A stretch of DNA of 64,000 bases, from the NCBI GenBank assembly GCA_029706075.1, contig JAINUG010000138.1, positions 868,001-932,000 of the forward strand, read 5' to 3'. Of this stretch, positions 1-11,521 are shown one piece after another. This stretch comes from Aldrovandia affinis (lineage: Eukaryota; Chordata; Actinopteri; Notacanthiformes; Halosauridae). The notes beneath the pieces were generated by a model. The model had not been told where the DNA came from. It searched no databases and saw only the letters and a list, made by a program, of their open reading frames with translations. The position numbers and the translations under genes were made by a program. How positions within the stretch are numbered: position 1 is the stretch's first letter; each line of letters opens with the position of its first letter.

Positions 1-239
1 GTGTTAAACACTATACTTTGTAAAGAATAAACTTAAATATATAACAGTTCACCCACAAGAGATAGCATGTAGGCAAAAATATGAATTGTGAGCTGATGTG
101 AATCGAAACCAGAATCGGTTCATCACAAATTCATAGACTCAATGGTGAAAATCAATTGGACACATGAGCCCTGATCAAGATGAAACTTGACATTGGTAAT
201 ATGATTCAAATTAGAGATCAGCTGGTGGGATAAAATTGT

Positions 240-534
240 ATGTCTGCGCCCCTGGGTGGTGTAACGGTAAAGGCACTTGCCCGGAGTGAAAATTCAAACC
301 CCAGCTGCACCAGCCCAGCTCTGGCCAGGAACCCGTTGGGGGGTGTTGATTGACTGTCCGCCCCAGAGGGAGAGGGGAGTGAAGCTGGCAGGAGCTCGCC
401 GCATTCAAAGTGACTCTGTGCGGAGTTGACAGCTTGGCGAGTTACGTCTCTAAGGCGGTTCGGTGCCTTTGTCACTGCCGGTCCCAGGGTTGCAGCAGCG
501 GGCTCGTAGTACAAGGGAAGGGATAATGGAATTA
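240..534 (+). repeat. tRNA-derived SINE, copy A
   Basis: A tRNA-like head (GGTGTAACGGTAAAGGCAC, resembling an A box) is followed by a body with GACTGTCCGCCCCAGAGG and a tail region with GTCCCAGGGTTGCAG. The same body recurs at 24425-24720 and 34400-34690 on this strand and in reverse at 535-714, 39295-39570 and 46545-46815, so this is a dispersed family rather than a gene. The B box is degenerate. Family name not assigned. Confidence 0.75.
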
Positions 535-714
535 GGCACTCGCCAAGCTGACGACTGTAACTCCGGCACCCCAGAGCCACTCCTGTGCACAGCGAATGTC
601 TTGTCGCCCCTCCCTGGGGGCGGACAGCACTCCTGACCAGAGCCGACTCTGGCGCAGCTGGGGAATCAAACCCCGGTCGCCGTGGCCAGCATCGGACATT
701 GAAACCACTAGACT
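535..714 (-). repeat. tRNA-derived SINE, copy B (head part, inverted)
   Basis: Reverse-oriented copy of the same SINE family as 240-534. Read on the minus strand it contains GGGGTTTGATTCCCC, a good match to a pol III B box, and the shared GTCCGCCCCCAGGGAGG body. Copies A and B lie head to head-inverted within 500 bp, so the transcript could fold into a hairpin. Confidence 0.7.
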
Positions 715-1709
715 AGTAATTGTATGTCTGTGTCCAGGCTGATAATTTCGGAATCAGTGCCACATCAGCCACACCACACTGACACCAACTTTGCTCAACC
801 GACTGCCAGCTACTCTGGGTCTTCCTCAGGATGATGCCAGACATTCCTGGATCCTGGCTACTCCTCACTCAAGTGCTCTCCCCTGCTTGCCTAAACGGTG
901 CTCTTTTTAAAATGGTTCAAATCTCATCCTCTTCCACGGCCAAATATGTACCTCCAGTTCAGGTGCACGCCTTCAGTCACTAATTACTTTCATATTGCTC
1001 GGGCCTGGTTCAGGTGCACTCCTTCCTTCACTAATTATGTGTTGCTCCGCCCCCGATTCTCCCTGCAGGGATCTTCTCACTCACCCCTACAGATGCGTGC
1101 ACGGTCCAGATGGGTCAGGGCTCAGAAAGTTTACGAACCACTGCCCTACATGATTGATTGCAGTCAAGGGACAGAAACTTTGACTAATCAGATATTAATC
1201 AGTCAAACACACATAGGAGGCCCATTACTCTTGATTTTGTGATTACCTTGCTTGAACGCCATTACATGGAAATTTCACTTATTAAAAAAAGATGGATGCT
1301 CTAAAATGCTCAAGATCCACAATAAAACCTCAATTAAATAGTTTTTTTCTAAATGAGAATACATCTGTACTGAGCAAACATACATGAACTTTAAGTTAAG
1401 TTTAAAAAGAAGTCACATGATAAAGTGTCACCATAGAAAAATAGTCTCTTAAGCTCATGGATAGTGCTATGTAAAACAACTGAATGGACATGGAGAAAAA
1501 CGAAACTAGAGATCCACCATAGCATTTTGAAGGAGAACATTGCTACCTATAACAATGCTTTCCACACTTTTCAAAGACCATTGCAGAGAATGGCAGCAAT
1601 TCTAGGGTACTGTTTTCAACTATTGGCTGATTATTAAATCCCACACAATGTGAGGAATATTTTTTAACAAAATAACAACCATTAGAGCTGGTATTGTTAG
1701 AAGCACTAG
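715..1709. other. No gene recognised
   Basis: No coding pattern or splice structure that I can support. It holds one small internal duplication: TTCAGGTGCACGCCTTCAGTC near 957 and TTCAGGTGCACTCCTTCCTTC near 1009, each followed by ACTAATTA. Both lie in an open frame of about 114 codons that has no recognisable domain. Confidence 0.5.
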
Positions 1710-1727
1710 TAACCCTAACCCTAACCC
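1710..1727. repeat. Short telomere-like repeat (about three TAACCC units)
   Basis: TAACCCTAACCCTAACCC is seen directly. Three units are too few to call an interstitial telomere; it may be chance or part of a repeat. Confidence 0.5.
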
Positions 1728-3034
1728 TTCAACATGCTATCTTGACCCTGTCCCTACTACTTAAAAAAAAAAAGAAGTTTAATAGTGTCTCAGCATCTGT
1801 TCTAAAAACAATTAACACATCTCTTGACTGGAATTTTCCCCAACGTATTTAAAACTGTTGTGAAACCACTATTCAAGAAATTACATTTAGACTATAGTGT
1901 CCTAAGTAGGCTACTTACAGGCCTATATCCAACTTAACATTCTAAATGAAAACAATATTCTAGAGAAGTTCCAGCCAGGTTTCAGAGCTAATCACAGTAC
2001 AGAGACTGTTGTAACTAAAATACTGAATGATCTTAGACTCAATGTTGAGATGGATGCGTGAGGGTTGGACCCGAATGCACGACTCAGAAACAAAGACGTA
2101 AAATAAATACCCGCAAGGGCTTTATTAGAGGAATGGTCAGGAGACGTAGTCAAAACAAAAGCAAAGTCCAATAACCAAAAAATCAAGCCAATAACCAAAG
2201 TACAGTACCGAGGGAGAAGGCAGTCACGAACTCGGTAAACCATGCAAAAATCCAAAAACAAACCAGAGTAGCTGTCAGCGGGGCAGAGGTAAAGGAGGAC
2301 GAAAGGCAGGCTCGTAGTAAGGGACGGTACAAGAGTCAAGACCGAAGTCTGCTCCGAGGGGCAAAGGCACAAAAGACAGCAGGCAAAAACTTGTGGTCTA
2401 AACAGGCAGTGGTAACAAAAACGGCAGGCAGTAACAATGGTCAATAACAGGCTTGGATCGTAACAAGAAATCAGACAATGAAAACACTCAAGTGCAATAG
2501 TAAACTAGGCAACAATTTCACAAGGATGTGACAAAAACACTGAGCTATATGCAGGTGTAGACAGGTGCAGACACTTAGCTTGAGAACCAGAGGTGGAAAG
2601 TACTCAAGTAAAAGTACTCAAGTAAAAGTACTTGAGTAGTTTTTTTGAGGATCTGTACTTTTACAGTATTTAAAAAATGCTATACTTTTACTCTTACTTG
2701 AGTAATTTAAATAAGAAGTATTCTACTTGAGTACTTTTAAATTTACAAATGAGTAAGAGTAAATAAAATTTAGGTTTTTGTTTTGCACACCACACTGAAA
2801 ACATCACGGTAGCATTGGGACTGTTCGCTAACTCTAGAAGATGGCAGTAGTGCAACATTATGGATGCAAGCTGCCGTTAAAACCCAAAGAAGAAGAAGGG
2901 ACTGTTTGCTATTCGCTAACAGGTCCAGAATTACTTCCGCATTTTTGTTCCTTGGTTTAGAGCGCCAAACAAAAAAAAGCGCCAAAAGTTTACGTTTGTG
3001 CAGTAGCTGATCCACAAAATTGTGATGACAGAAA

Positions 3035-6000
3035 ATGTATGTGTTTGATGATGATTCTGATATTGCTGTTGCGGAGCCTGTTGCTAGCAGCTCTACTAGC
3101 TCGTCTGGCAAAGGAGATAACGAAACCGAGCATCCCTGGCCGCATCTGAAAAAGCTGTTCAGTATCAAAGACAAGAACAAAAAAAATGGTAAACTTATAA
3201 TGCAATGTAAGCTCTGCCTCCCTCGGCTGGTCGAGATATCTGCTTACAAGAACTCATCATCTAACTTGCGGAAACATATTAAGGTAAGTTTAATGATTCC
3301 GTCATGTTTAAATGATTTAAACATAACTTGTTATTGCACGATTTTTAATCGCGGACGTTATCGGCGGTAGTGGACTCATTTTTTAAAGTTAAAGTGAATC
3401 CGAAACTACTATATGAAACCAGAAGACCTAAGGCATCTTTTGGTACCAACCATGTCATGATAGGGGGGTATAACGCTCTAAAGTTAGGCAAAATTTTGGC
3501 GAGGGGAAAAATTGACATGGCCATTTTCAAAGGGGTCCCTTGACATCACTTCAAAATATCTGAATGATAATGGGTTCTATGGTAGCCTTAGCCTACCTGG
3601 AGAATGCGGTTCCTCTCTGTTAGATGCGATGATGATGATGATAATAATAAAATTAGATATTTATCTGAAGTTTATAGTTTATCCACCTTTTTTTATAACG
3701 GCATGAGAGAGCTGCGCAGACATTTATAGTTTACCCACCTTATAATTCTATTTTTACCACTATAGCCCTGGATATAGCTGTTTGCTTGGAATGAGCGAGA
3801 AAATACTGATTTTAAGATTTGAGAATTCCCATTGTTTAATTCTATTTTTCTGTGTCCAATTATGCACACTTAAGTTAATGGAATCTGTATCTTATTCACC
3901 AAGTCTTTATAACAGACTGCTAATTAAAAAAATTTAATTTGGCATTCATTTATATGAATCTTTGTCTTTACAGAGGATACATCCATCCAAAGTTAAGGAC
4001 TATGACGACTGCATAGTAACGGGGAGAAACAAGCGGACATCTTCCAGTTCCCCCCACTCTGTACCTAATAAGCAAAAGAAGATCACAGACATGGTGTCAG
4101 GAGGAGCCCCCAAGCGTGTGCTACAGTCTACAGTCGACAAGCTTGTCATTGACTTTGTATGTGAGGGTCTCCAGCCTTTCTCAGTTGTTGAGCTCCCAGC
4201 ATTCAAAAACATAATAACCACTCTACAGCCTACCTGTTCTGTCATTTCAAGACCAACTGTGTGCACTCGGATCCAGGAGGCCGCTACAGACATGAAAAAA
4301 AGTGTGATGGCACACTTGAGCCAACAACAGTATGTAGCTACAACCACAGATTGCTGGTCAGCAAGACAGCGGAGCTACATCGGCGTAACATCGCACTGGA
4401 TTGATGAAACTACCCTGAAAGGAAATCTGCTGCCCTGGCTTGCAAACCTTTGAAGGGGTCTCACACTTTTGAAGTTCTCGCTGGTGCCCTTGAAGACATC
4501 CACTGTGAGTACCGCATCCGGGGAAAAGGTGGTGAGGACAACTACGGATAGTGGATCAAACTTCCTTAAAGCCTTCAGGGTTTTTGGGGAAAAGGAAGTG
4601 GAAGAAGCTGACTCTCAACACGAAGAGCCTGAAAGTGACCATGCAGAAGAAATCGAATACGGAGACACCTTCAACATCTTGGAAAATGACAATGGTCTGG
4701 AATTCCAGTTACCAAAACATCAACGGTGCGCTTGTCATCTTTTAAACCTCATAGCAACAGGAGACTCTGTCGAGGCCGAGGGCAAAAGTGACACCTACAA
4801 AAGACTGTCGCGAGCAGCATTTGGAAAATGCCAGGCGATGTGGAATAAGACAGGACGGTCATCTTTGGCCTTTGAGGTGGTGGACTCTGAATGCAAGCTG
4901 CAGTTCATCCGGCCAAACAAAACCAGGTGCAATTCCCAATACATGGCTGTGGAGAGAATCACACACATTCTGAACAAGCAGGGGGAAGAGGCCATTAGCA
5001 ACGTGTGTGCAGAATTCAAAATTAAAATGTAAGTAACATTTATATAGTCAAACCCAGTACAATTGCATGTACCACGTGGCAATAATAATTTTGTTGCCAT
5101 TTAGTTGTACTCTGTGCAATGACAATAAAGTTGAATCAACCATTCAATAATAATAATTGATTGGATTTATATAGCGCTTTTCAAGGCATCCAAAGCGCTT
5201 TACATATCAAGGTGTGTGTGTACGGGGGGGGGGGGAACTCATTCACCATCAATTATTATACTAACAGGTGTTAAATGATGTCTTGCAGGCTGAACCCTGC
5301 AGAAATAGCATTCTTGTCCGAATACTGCACCGTGATGAAGCCTCTGGTTAGACCATCAACCAGCTTGAAGTAAAGCTCAAGAGGATGGCAACAGCAAACA
5401 ATGTCAAGGTGTGTCTTCCACTTGTTCAAGCCATACAGCAGGGTATCCAAAAGCGCTTTGGAGAAATGATGCAGGATCCTGAGCTCATCGCCACATCCAT
5501 CCTTTTGCCCAAGTTCAAAACTTCATGGACAGACAACGCTGACATCATACAACGAGGTAAGCTTTCATTACTTTCTAAAGTTTGTCACGTATTTTCAAAC
5601 CTGAGGAGTGGCCTTATGAGACCCACACCATTTGTTGTGTAGATCCATCTATATGCCTTAAACCCAATGTGTAATTTATTTTATACGTTTATAAGTTCCT
5701 CTCTTTTCCTTTTATTTTGGATAAAGGCATATAGCTCAAACTACACAAAAGATATCACCAGACAGATTAATGTTGACATTGGACTACTTCTGAGGACTGA
5801 AAACACCTGACATACTATCACTTGCAGCTTTTGAATGTCCTGATTGGCCTAATGCAATCTAAGTGATACGATAGATAACTATGTTGTTACAATTAAAGCA
5901 TTTCTTTTGAGATGCATTTGTAAGTGTGTGTAATTTTGTTTGACAACAATACAGGTTTGAACTACATCAAATCTCATCTACACACCATGGCTGAAGAGGA

Positions 6001-6306
6001 GGCTGAACCACAGAGAGTCTCTTCTGAGGATGATGATGACTTCTTCTCATTCAAGCCCAGGAAGTCCCAAGCAGGGGAATTGATGGTTACCTGGCCTGCC
6101 TCTCAGACAAGATGGACCTACTCCATTCATTTCCTAGCATCAAGAAGTTGTCCCTGAAAGTAAACACTGGCCTACCTGCCTCTGCTGCCTGCGAGCGGCT
6201 CTTTAGCTGTGCAGGGCTGCTCTTCACAGCCAAGCGAGCCAGGATAGACTGTGTCAATTTTGAGAACCAACTGCTGCTAAAACTCAACAGCAAGTTCAGA
6301 GTGTAG
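3035..6306 (+). pseudogene. hAT transposase relic with BED zinc finger
   Basis: Exon 1 (to 3283) encodes a BED finger: aromatic PWPHLKKLF, the CKLC cysteine pair, then SSNLRKHIK. A GTAAGT donor at 3284 and a CAG acceptor ending at 3973 join in phase to RIHPSK, so the finger's second histidine (HIKRIH) lies across the intron. The second part covers 3974-5030 with the catalytic-core regions VATTTDCWSARQRSYIGVT and RTTTDSGSNFLKAF, and the CHLLNLIA block. After another intron-like gap come 5289-5560 and 5954-6306; the last has the hATC dimerisation region (GLPASAACERLFSCAGLLF, then RARID). Frameshifts near 4420, 4525, 5350 and 6085 and interposed repeats break the frame, so no active enzyme is encoded. 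Confidence 0.85.
5140..5225 (-). repeat. Retroposon 3' tail, inverted, inside the hAT
   Basis: ATTGATTGGATTTATATAGC followed by GCTTTTCAAGG and AAAGCGCTTTACAT matches, in reverse, the AAAGCGCT...ATATAAAT tail common to fish LINEs and SINEs. A G-run follows at 5225-5234. Confidence 0.5.
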
Positions 6307-6661
6307 GAAAGATGCTGGAGCCCTATCACATCACAACTTTGTTTTACTTTGAGGCTGTCAGAGAGCAAAGTCATTAAAAAAAATATATATATATATAAAA
6401 TAAGAAATATCGATCCTAACCCCTAAATTAAAATGGAAAAAACATAATTTGGAGAAAAAAAACATAATTTGGAAAAAATAAAAGGGATTCATACTTGTAT
6501 TGTGTACTGTATATTTACAGTAATATTAAGTGAGCCATCATCAGAACCACATACTGAGGGGTTGATGCTGAGCCAAACTGAGTGATTAAGTAAGGGTCCC
6601 CATTTTATTATAATATTTTATTTTATTTTATTTTAAGTTATTTTTATTTGTACATCTACAG

Positions 6662-6856
6662 CAGGGGTGCCCAAGTTCGTTCCTGGAGAGCTACTGGGTG
6701 TGCAGGCTTTTGTTCCAGTACTTCACTAACACACCTGATTTGAACATTCATTGCCTTGACGAGCAGTTGATTAGTGGAATCAGGTGTGTTAGTGAAGGGC
6801 TGGAACAAAAGCCTGCACACCCAGTAGCTCTCCAGGACCGAACTTGGGCACCCCTG
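6662..6856. mobile_element. hAT MITE (195-bp foldback) with TSD ATCTACAG
   Basis: Begins CAGGGGTGCCCAAGTTCG and ends with its complement CGAACTTGGGCACCCCTG. The arms are complementary for about 80 bp, so it is almost a pure hairpin. Perfect 8-bp direct repeats ATCTACAG at 6654-6661 and 6857-6864. It sits in the 3' non-coding part of the hAT at 2588-7269, making it younger. Confidence 0.92.
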
Positions 6857-8254
6857 ATCTACAGTATGTCCTTTCCAATATCAGAGCATTTGATTTTTGT
6901 TAATATGTATTTTACATACAGATACATACATGCTGTCTCAACAAAATTGTATTAAAAGTTTTTCTGAATACTATTTTTCTCTTCCTGGTTAATGACATTG
7001 CATTAGGACAGCTTAGGTAACACTGGTAACATGTGCAGGATGTGTGAAATCGAATTACTGTAGGCAATATAAGGTAAATATAGGGTAAAAAACATATATA
7101 TATATTTACTCTTACTCGTAGTACTTGAGTACTTTTAAATTTGAGTACTTTTTTACTCATACTTGAGTAATTTCCTGGACTAGTACTTTTACTTCTACTT
7201 GAGTAAATTTTCACTAAAGTAACAATACTTGTACTTGAGTAGGATTTCTCAGTACTCTTTCCACCTCTGTTGAGAACAGAGCGAAACAGAAAACAGCTGA
7301 GGAGAGGTAACAAGATAATTAGATGTTGTTAGTAATTATCCTATCCTGACCTAGGGTTAGTAGATTAGTAAATTGACATGAACTAGAAATGAAAGGAAAC
7401 ATGAATACACATGGTTAGCGAGTTAGTAATGAGTAAATCTCCAGCACGTCAGCAATTAGAGTTACTAAATTGCCAATCGTGCTAGCAGAAACAATAAACC
7501 TATATAATCGTTAGTAAGTTAGTAAATTAGTAAATCAGACAAGGGGTTAGAAACAATGAGGAAGCGTGAGCGACAGCGAGAGAGAGAGAGAAAGCATGAA
7601 CGCAAGATTTGCGGAAACAACATGAAAAGGTGTATGCTTTAAACATGAACAGAAACGTAACATGAAAACCGAATCAAGACATGACATGAAATGAAACATG
7701 ACATAAATAACACATAAAACGTGGCATGAATTACATGGAACCGTGACAAATGTTGCTGCAAACAAGGTCTCTTATTCTCTTAGATTTGAGTGCTGCATTC
7801 TACACAATTGACCACAGCATTCTAATCAATCGCCTAGAAAACTGGTCTCTCTGAATGTGCTCTTAACTTGTTCTGAATATATTTTACAGAGAGACAATTT
7901 TATATTAGTCTTGAAGTTCACGCGTCAGAGAAATACGACATATCCTTTGGTGTTGCACAAGGAAGCTGTCTTGGTCCCCTTCTTCTACTATACATTCTAC
8001 CCCTAGGTAATATCATCAGACAGCACAATGTTAATTTTCATAGCTATGCTGATGATACACAATTATACATTTCTGTTGAGCCGAAGGATGCAAATGCCCT
8101 ATGCTCCCTGACTACCTGTCTGTCTGCAATTAATCAATGGATGAACAATCATTTTGCACACTAAATGAAGATACGACAGGAATACTATTAGTTTGCCCCA
8201 AAGCCAAAAGGGATGCACTTTCTTATAGGTTAGGAAATTTGGCTCATCAGAATC

Positions 8255-8604
8255 TCATCTCATCTCATCTCATTGTCTAAGCCACTTATTCCTGGTCAGG
8301 GTCTCGAGCCTATCCCAGCATGCATAGGGGCGAGAGGCAGGAATAAACCCTGGACAGGTCGCCAATCCATCACAGGGCACACACACCATTCACTCACACA
8401 CTCATACCTACGGGCAATTTAGACTCTCCAATTAGGCTAACGTGCATGTCTTTGGACTGTGGGTGGAAACCAGAGTACCCGGAGGAAACCCACACGGACA
8501 CGGGGAGAACATGCAAACTCCACACAGAAAGGCCCCCGGCCTGGATTCGAACCTGAGACCTTCTTGCTGTGAGGCGACAGTGCTATCCACTGCACCACTG
8601 TGCC
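8255..8604 (-). repeat. tRNA-derived SINE inserted in the L2 LINE
   Basis: On the minus strand it opens GGCGGCACAGTGGTGCAGTG, continues with TAGCACTGTCGCCTCACAGC (A-box region) and has AGGTTCGAATCC, a canonical B box. Its body includes the complement of GTCTTTGGACTGTGGGTGG and its 3' end is the TCATC-like repeat at 8259-8275. This is a widespread fish SINE family. A truncated 3' copy is at 20672-20775. Confidence 0.85.
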
Positions 8605-9016
8605 GCCTTGCTGAGAAGTTAATAATGCTTTCATTTCAAGTAGACTGGACTACTGTAATGCTCTTTTCACCGGTCTTCCAAAAAAGTCAATAGAGAAATT
8701 ACAGCTAAATTAGAACTCTGCTGCTAGACTTTTAACAAAAACAAGGAAGAGAGAACATATTAGGCTACTCCTATTTTAGCTACACTGCACTGGCTCCCTG
8801 TATCTTTTATTGAAGTCCTACTTGTATACAAAGCTTTAAATGGTCTAGTACCCTCTTACATCACAGATTCCCTCTTGTTTTATGTCCCTGCATGAGCCCT
8901 TAGGTCCTCTGAAGAATGTCTTTTAAACGTTCAGTAGGTCCCCCAAAAGAAAATTGCGGAAGCTGCTTTCGTCCACTGCACACCTAAATTGTGGAACTCC
9001 CTACCAAAAAGTATTA

Positions 9017-9678
9017 GGGTGATATCAGCTAAATTGGGCCATCAGGTAAAATTAGCCATTTAAGGTTTGAGCGTCTCAGCTCTTTAAATTTTAACAGCCA
9101 ATGACTGCAAATGATATTAAACTGTTGCCACAACTGTACTTGACATGTAACAATTGATTTGAGTGGTCTATGGTTGCTATGGTGGTCGGGGCAATGCCTC
9201 ACATCGAGATTGTCCAGGAGAACTTCAAGGTGAGTGGCCTGACATATGCAAATTTACTTGTCAATAATAAGGTTGATAAATCAATAAAAAACAAATGTAC
9301 ATCTCTAAATGATTATGTATACTACATGCTCTGATGGCCTCCATCAGATATAATGCTGATAGTTTGCAACAAAAAAAGTTTTTTTTATAAAAAAGCAATT
9401 TTTTGTTAGTGGCTCAATTGACCTTAATGTGTTAAGGTAAATTGAGCCATGCATTTCAGTCAAAATGACCCACCTTCTGAATTGAGTTTTAGCTGATATT
9501 TTGATGGTTCCTCTTATTAAAAGTAGGCTATTAATAGATTATTATATTTATTATTGTATATATTACATGCCTCTTTTCACATTTTCCCTTCTAATTATGT
9601 ATGTATGTGTTAGCTCTGGTCCAGGGCGCATCGTGAGCTAGCTCTCACTATCTAGCGCTCTGTCACACACACACACAC

Positions 9679-9729
<51 letters not shown>

Positions 9730-10358
9730 TGATGAATGAGTGATCTACTGAAGCATCAGTCTAAAAGAGTAGCCTTGTCTCCCGTTTTAATATGACTTTC
9801 TTTACAGTTGTTCCGAGAGTATTTTTAATTCCAGATATGCATGTGTAAGCCTGCATAGTTAGGCACACACACACCAAACACACACACACGGATACACACA
9901 CACATGCACAGACACATTCATGTTCCAAAATGAGTTCCTAAAGTAATTGGAACTTCATGAATTAATTTGATTCTTTATGAATTCTTAATGCTTTAATGTT
10001 ATTCTTCATGAGTTAATTTAATGTTATTTAAATGCAATGTTTTAGTGTGTTGAGATTAAAGATGATTTGATTATTTTATGAGAAATGACTCTGTTTCGCC
10101 TTACAGTTTGAGTGGCTCATTTTAGCTGATCAGCCGGCCCATTTGACCTGAACACTGCTCATCTAAAAAAATGTGACAGCTGATGTTTTCAAAAGCTGTA
10201 GGGCCTGAACAATTATATTTTATTACATCAATTCAACACAAAAATATTAAAAACAGTCCTTATTAACCATAAAAACACAATTCAATGTCATACATAGCTT
10301 TTTTCTTAGTTTCCCAAGTGATTAACCAAAAAGTGGCCCAATTTAGCTGATATCACCC
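9017..10358. mobile_element. TA-flanked 1.34-kb DNA element, copy 1 (non-autonomous)
   Basis: Ends GGGTGATATCAGCTAAATTG and CAATTTAGCTGATATCACCC are perfect inverted repeats, flanked by TA on both sides (9015-9016, 10359-10360). The LINE reading resumes on the far side. It has no open frame. Inside are (CA)n tracts near 9665-9727 and 9869-9905 and a hairpin near 9410-9452 (GGCTCAATTgACCTTAA / TTAAGGTAAATTGAGCC). A second, highly similar copy lies at 40522-41874. TA duplication suggests Tc1/mariner mobilisation (inference). Confidence 0.85.
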
Positions 10359-10710
10359 TATAGAAGTGAGCTCAGTGGACATTTTTATACTGCAACTGAA
10401 AACACACATTTTCAATCTAGTTTATAATTAGCAACACTTAATAATTCAAATGATTTATTTTATACACTTTTTATTATTTTATTTTATTATATTATTATTT
10501 TTTATTTTCATGTATTTAAATTGCTTTATGCCTTTACTTATATGATTTTCTCTATGCCAATTGGATTGTGTTTTATTTATTTTATTTTATTATTATTATT
10601 TTCTCTCCATTTGTACTGACATGTAAAAGCACTTTGAGCTGCATTCTGTATGAAAGGTGCTATACAAATAAAGTTTATTATTATTATTATTATTATTATT
10701 AACTTGGAGT

Positions 10711-11366
10711 TCCTGCCAAAACCGGGAGATAGCAGAGGAATGGTTGTAACATAAAGGTGCTCTCTGAAAACGTACGGTCTCGAGTTGATAGGGAGAGGTT
10801 CACAAGCAAGGTTCACCATCACCAGCAAGACATGTTTTGTCACTGTGAGGTACAATAGGCTAATTTTAGCCTAGTTGGTTGTGCTTTTATGATGAGAATG
10901 TAAGCATTTACTTTTAAAGTGAACAATGTTATGGTGCCAATGCCACTCCACCTCGCAAATGTTGCTTCTCGTTGATTAATGTTACGTTATTATTTCTAAA
11001 ATAGTCAACTGAGCATGCGTTTCAATTAAATAAAATTGTACAAAAAAGTTAGCTATTCTGCTGTCTCATTTCGCTTCCAGATGCCGTGTGGAAAACGTCA
11101 GTCAGGTTTTCTGCCGCTCGAGTCCTTTGGTAGTTGAATAAGTTGCAGCGTGATGCAGATGATGGCCGAATCGAAACATTGAGTAGGACTGGACATCCCC
11201 TGCAGTTCACTCCGGGAAACTACTGAACACCTAGCAGCACCCATACGCACCGAGGAGATACTGCACCTGCGGGGAACAAACGCACGACTTGCCGGAGCTC
11301 AGGGAGGGGTAAATACTTGGGAGACATTGCTACCTATATATTTGGAAAGGAAACACGACTATCTGC
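10711..11366 (+). promoter_or_regulatory. Putative trpc3 promoter and 5' UTR region
   Basis: This is the non-repeat sequence between the L2 tail and the proposed trpc3 start codon. It is CpG-richer from about 11090 (CCGTGTGGAAAACG, CTGCCGCTCGAG, CGCACGACTTGCCGG) than the flanks. No convincing TATA box at a usable distance is seen (TATATA occurs at 11335-11340, only about 27 bp before the ATG). An in-frame TAA at 11310-11312 limits upstream coding. Promoter status is inferred from position only. Confidence 0.4.
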
Positions 11367-11521
11367 ATGTCAACGAAAGGGAAAGGGTATCAAAAGAGCG
11401 TGTGTTTCTCAGAAAATGAAAATGAGAAGGACTGGAAAGAGGAGAACGGCGGTGTGCATACACATTTCTTAAAATCTGTGAAAACAGTCCGGGATTCGTC
11501 TGGATATTATCACCACAATAT
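11367..11521 (+). CDS. trpc3: trpc3 exon 1 (N-terminus, proposed)
   Basis: The exon encodes 51 residues plus two bases: it starts MSTKGKGYQKSVCFSENENE and ends SSGYYHHN. It ends at a strong donor, AT|GTAAGTACG. The start ATG is preceded in frame by TAA at 11310, with no other ATG between. The long human TRPC3 form also begins MSTK, from what I recall of the family. The phase (2) fits exon 2 exactly: AT plus G makes Met52. The acidic, low-complexity N-terminus is cytoplasmic and poorly conserved. The ATG has T at -3, a weak initiation context, so a shorter form starting at Met65 in exon 2 is possible. Assignment rests on the MSTK match, donor and phase, not on a database comparison. Confidence 0.7.

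Larger units (their letters stand above)
2588..7269 (+). mobile_element. Full-length hAT transposon with 8-bp TSD TTGAGAAC
   Basis: Starts CAGAGGTGGAAAGTACTC and ends AGTACTCTTTCCACCTCTG, near-perfect terminal inverted repeats. Flanked exactly by TTGAGAAC at 2580-2587 and 7270-7277, the 8-bp target duplication of hAT elements. Both ends carry subterminal arrays of AGTACT/TTGAGTA motifs (2588-2760 and 7110-7255), which are typical transposase-binding regions in this superfamily (inference). It carries a BED-finger transposase relic and a younger MITE at 6662-6856. Confidence 0.92.
2048..7748. mobile_element. DNA element inserted in the L2 LINE (outer shell of a nest)
   Basis: The LINE sequence breaks at AATGTTG (2041-2047) and resumes at AATGTTG (7749-7755), a 7-bp direct repeat consistent with a target duplication. 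The shell is 2048-2579 plus 7278-7748, with GGATGCGTGAGGGTTGGACC at one end and CATGGAACCGTGACA at the other. It has no coding capacity of its own; the middle is a complete hAT element. The superfamily of the shell is not certain, probably a non-autonomous hAT-like repeat. Confidence 0.6.
1728..10710 (+). mobile_element. L2-type LINE relic, split by three insertions
   Basis: Four collinear pieces make one non-LTR retrotransposon: 1728-2047, 7749-8254, 8605-9016 and 10359-10710. The first two encode reverse-transcriptase stretches (GIFPNVFKTVVKPLFKK, FRANHSTETVVTK, then LDLSAAFYTIDHSILINRLE and YADDTQLYI, the RT YADD box). The third gives RLDYCNALFTGLPKK and the C-terminal NSAARLLTKTRKREHI. 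The last piece ends in the L2-like tail CTATACAAATAAAG followed by (TTA)n. Stops and an internal deletion near 1910 show it is dead. Sequence on either side of each insert rejoins in frame or in register, which fixes the order: LINE first, inserts later. Confidence 0.85.

Noticed and set aside
898..1242. Open frame of 114 codons as a gene
   Set aside because: No recognisable domain, no splice context, and it lies over a locally duplicated non-coding stretch.
1710..1727. Interstitial telomere
   Set aside because: Only three TAACCC units and no extended degenerate array around them.
9660..9727. CA-repeat tracts as CRISPR-like or regulatory arrays
   Set aside because: They are simple microsatellites at the same place in both copies of a transposable element.
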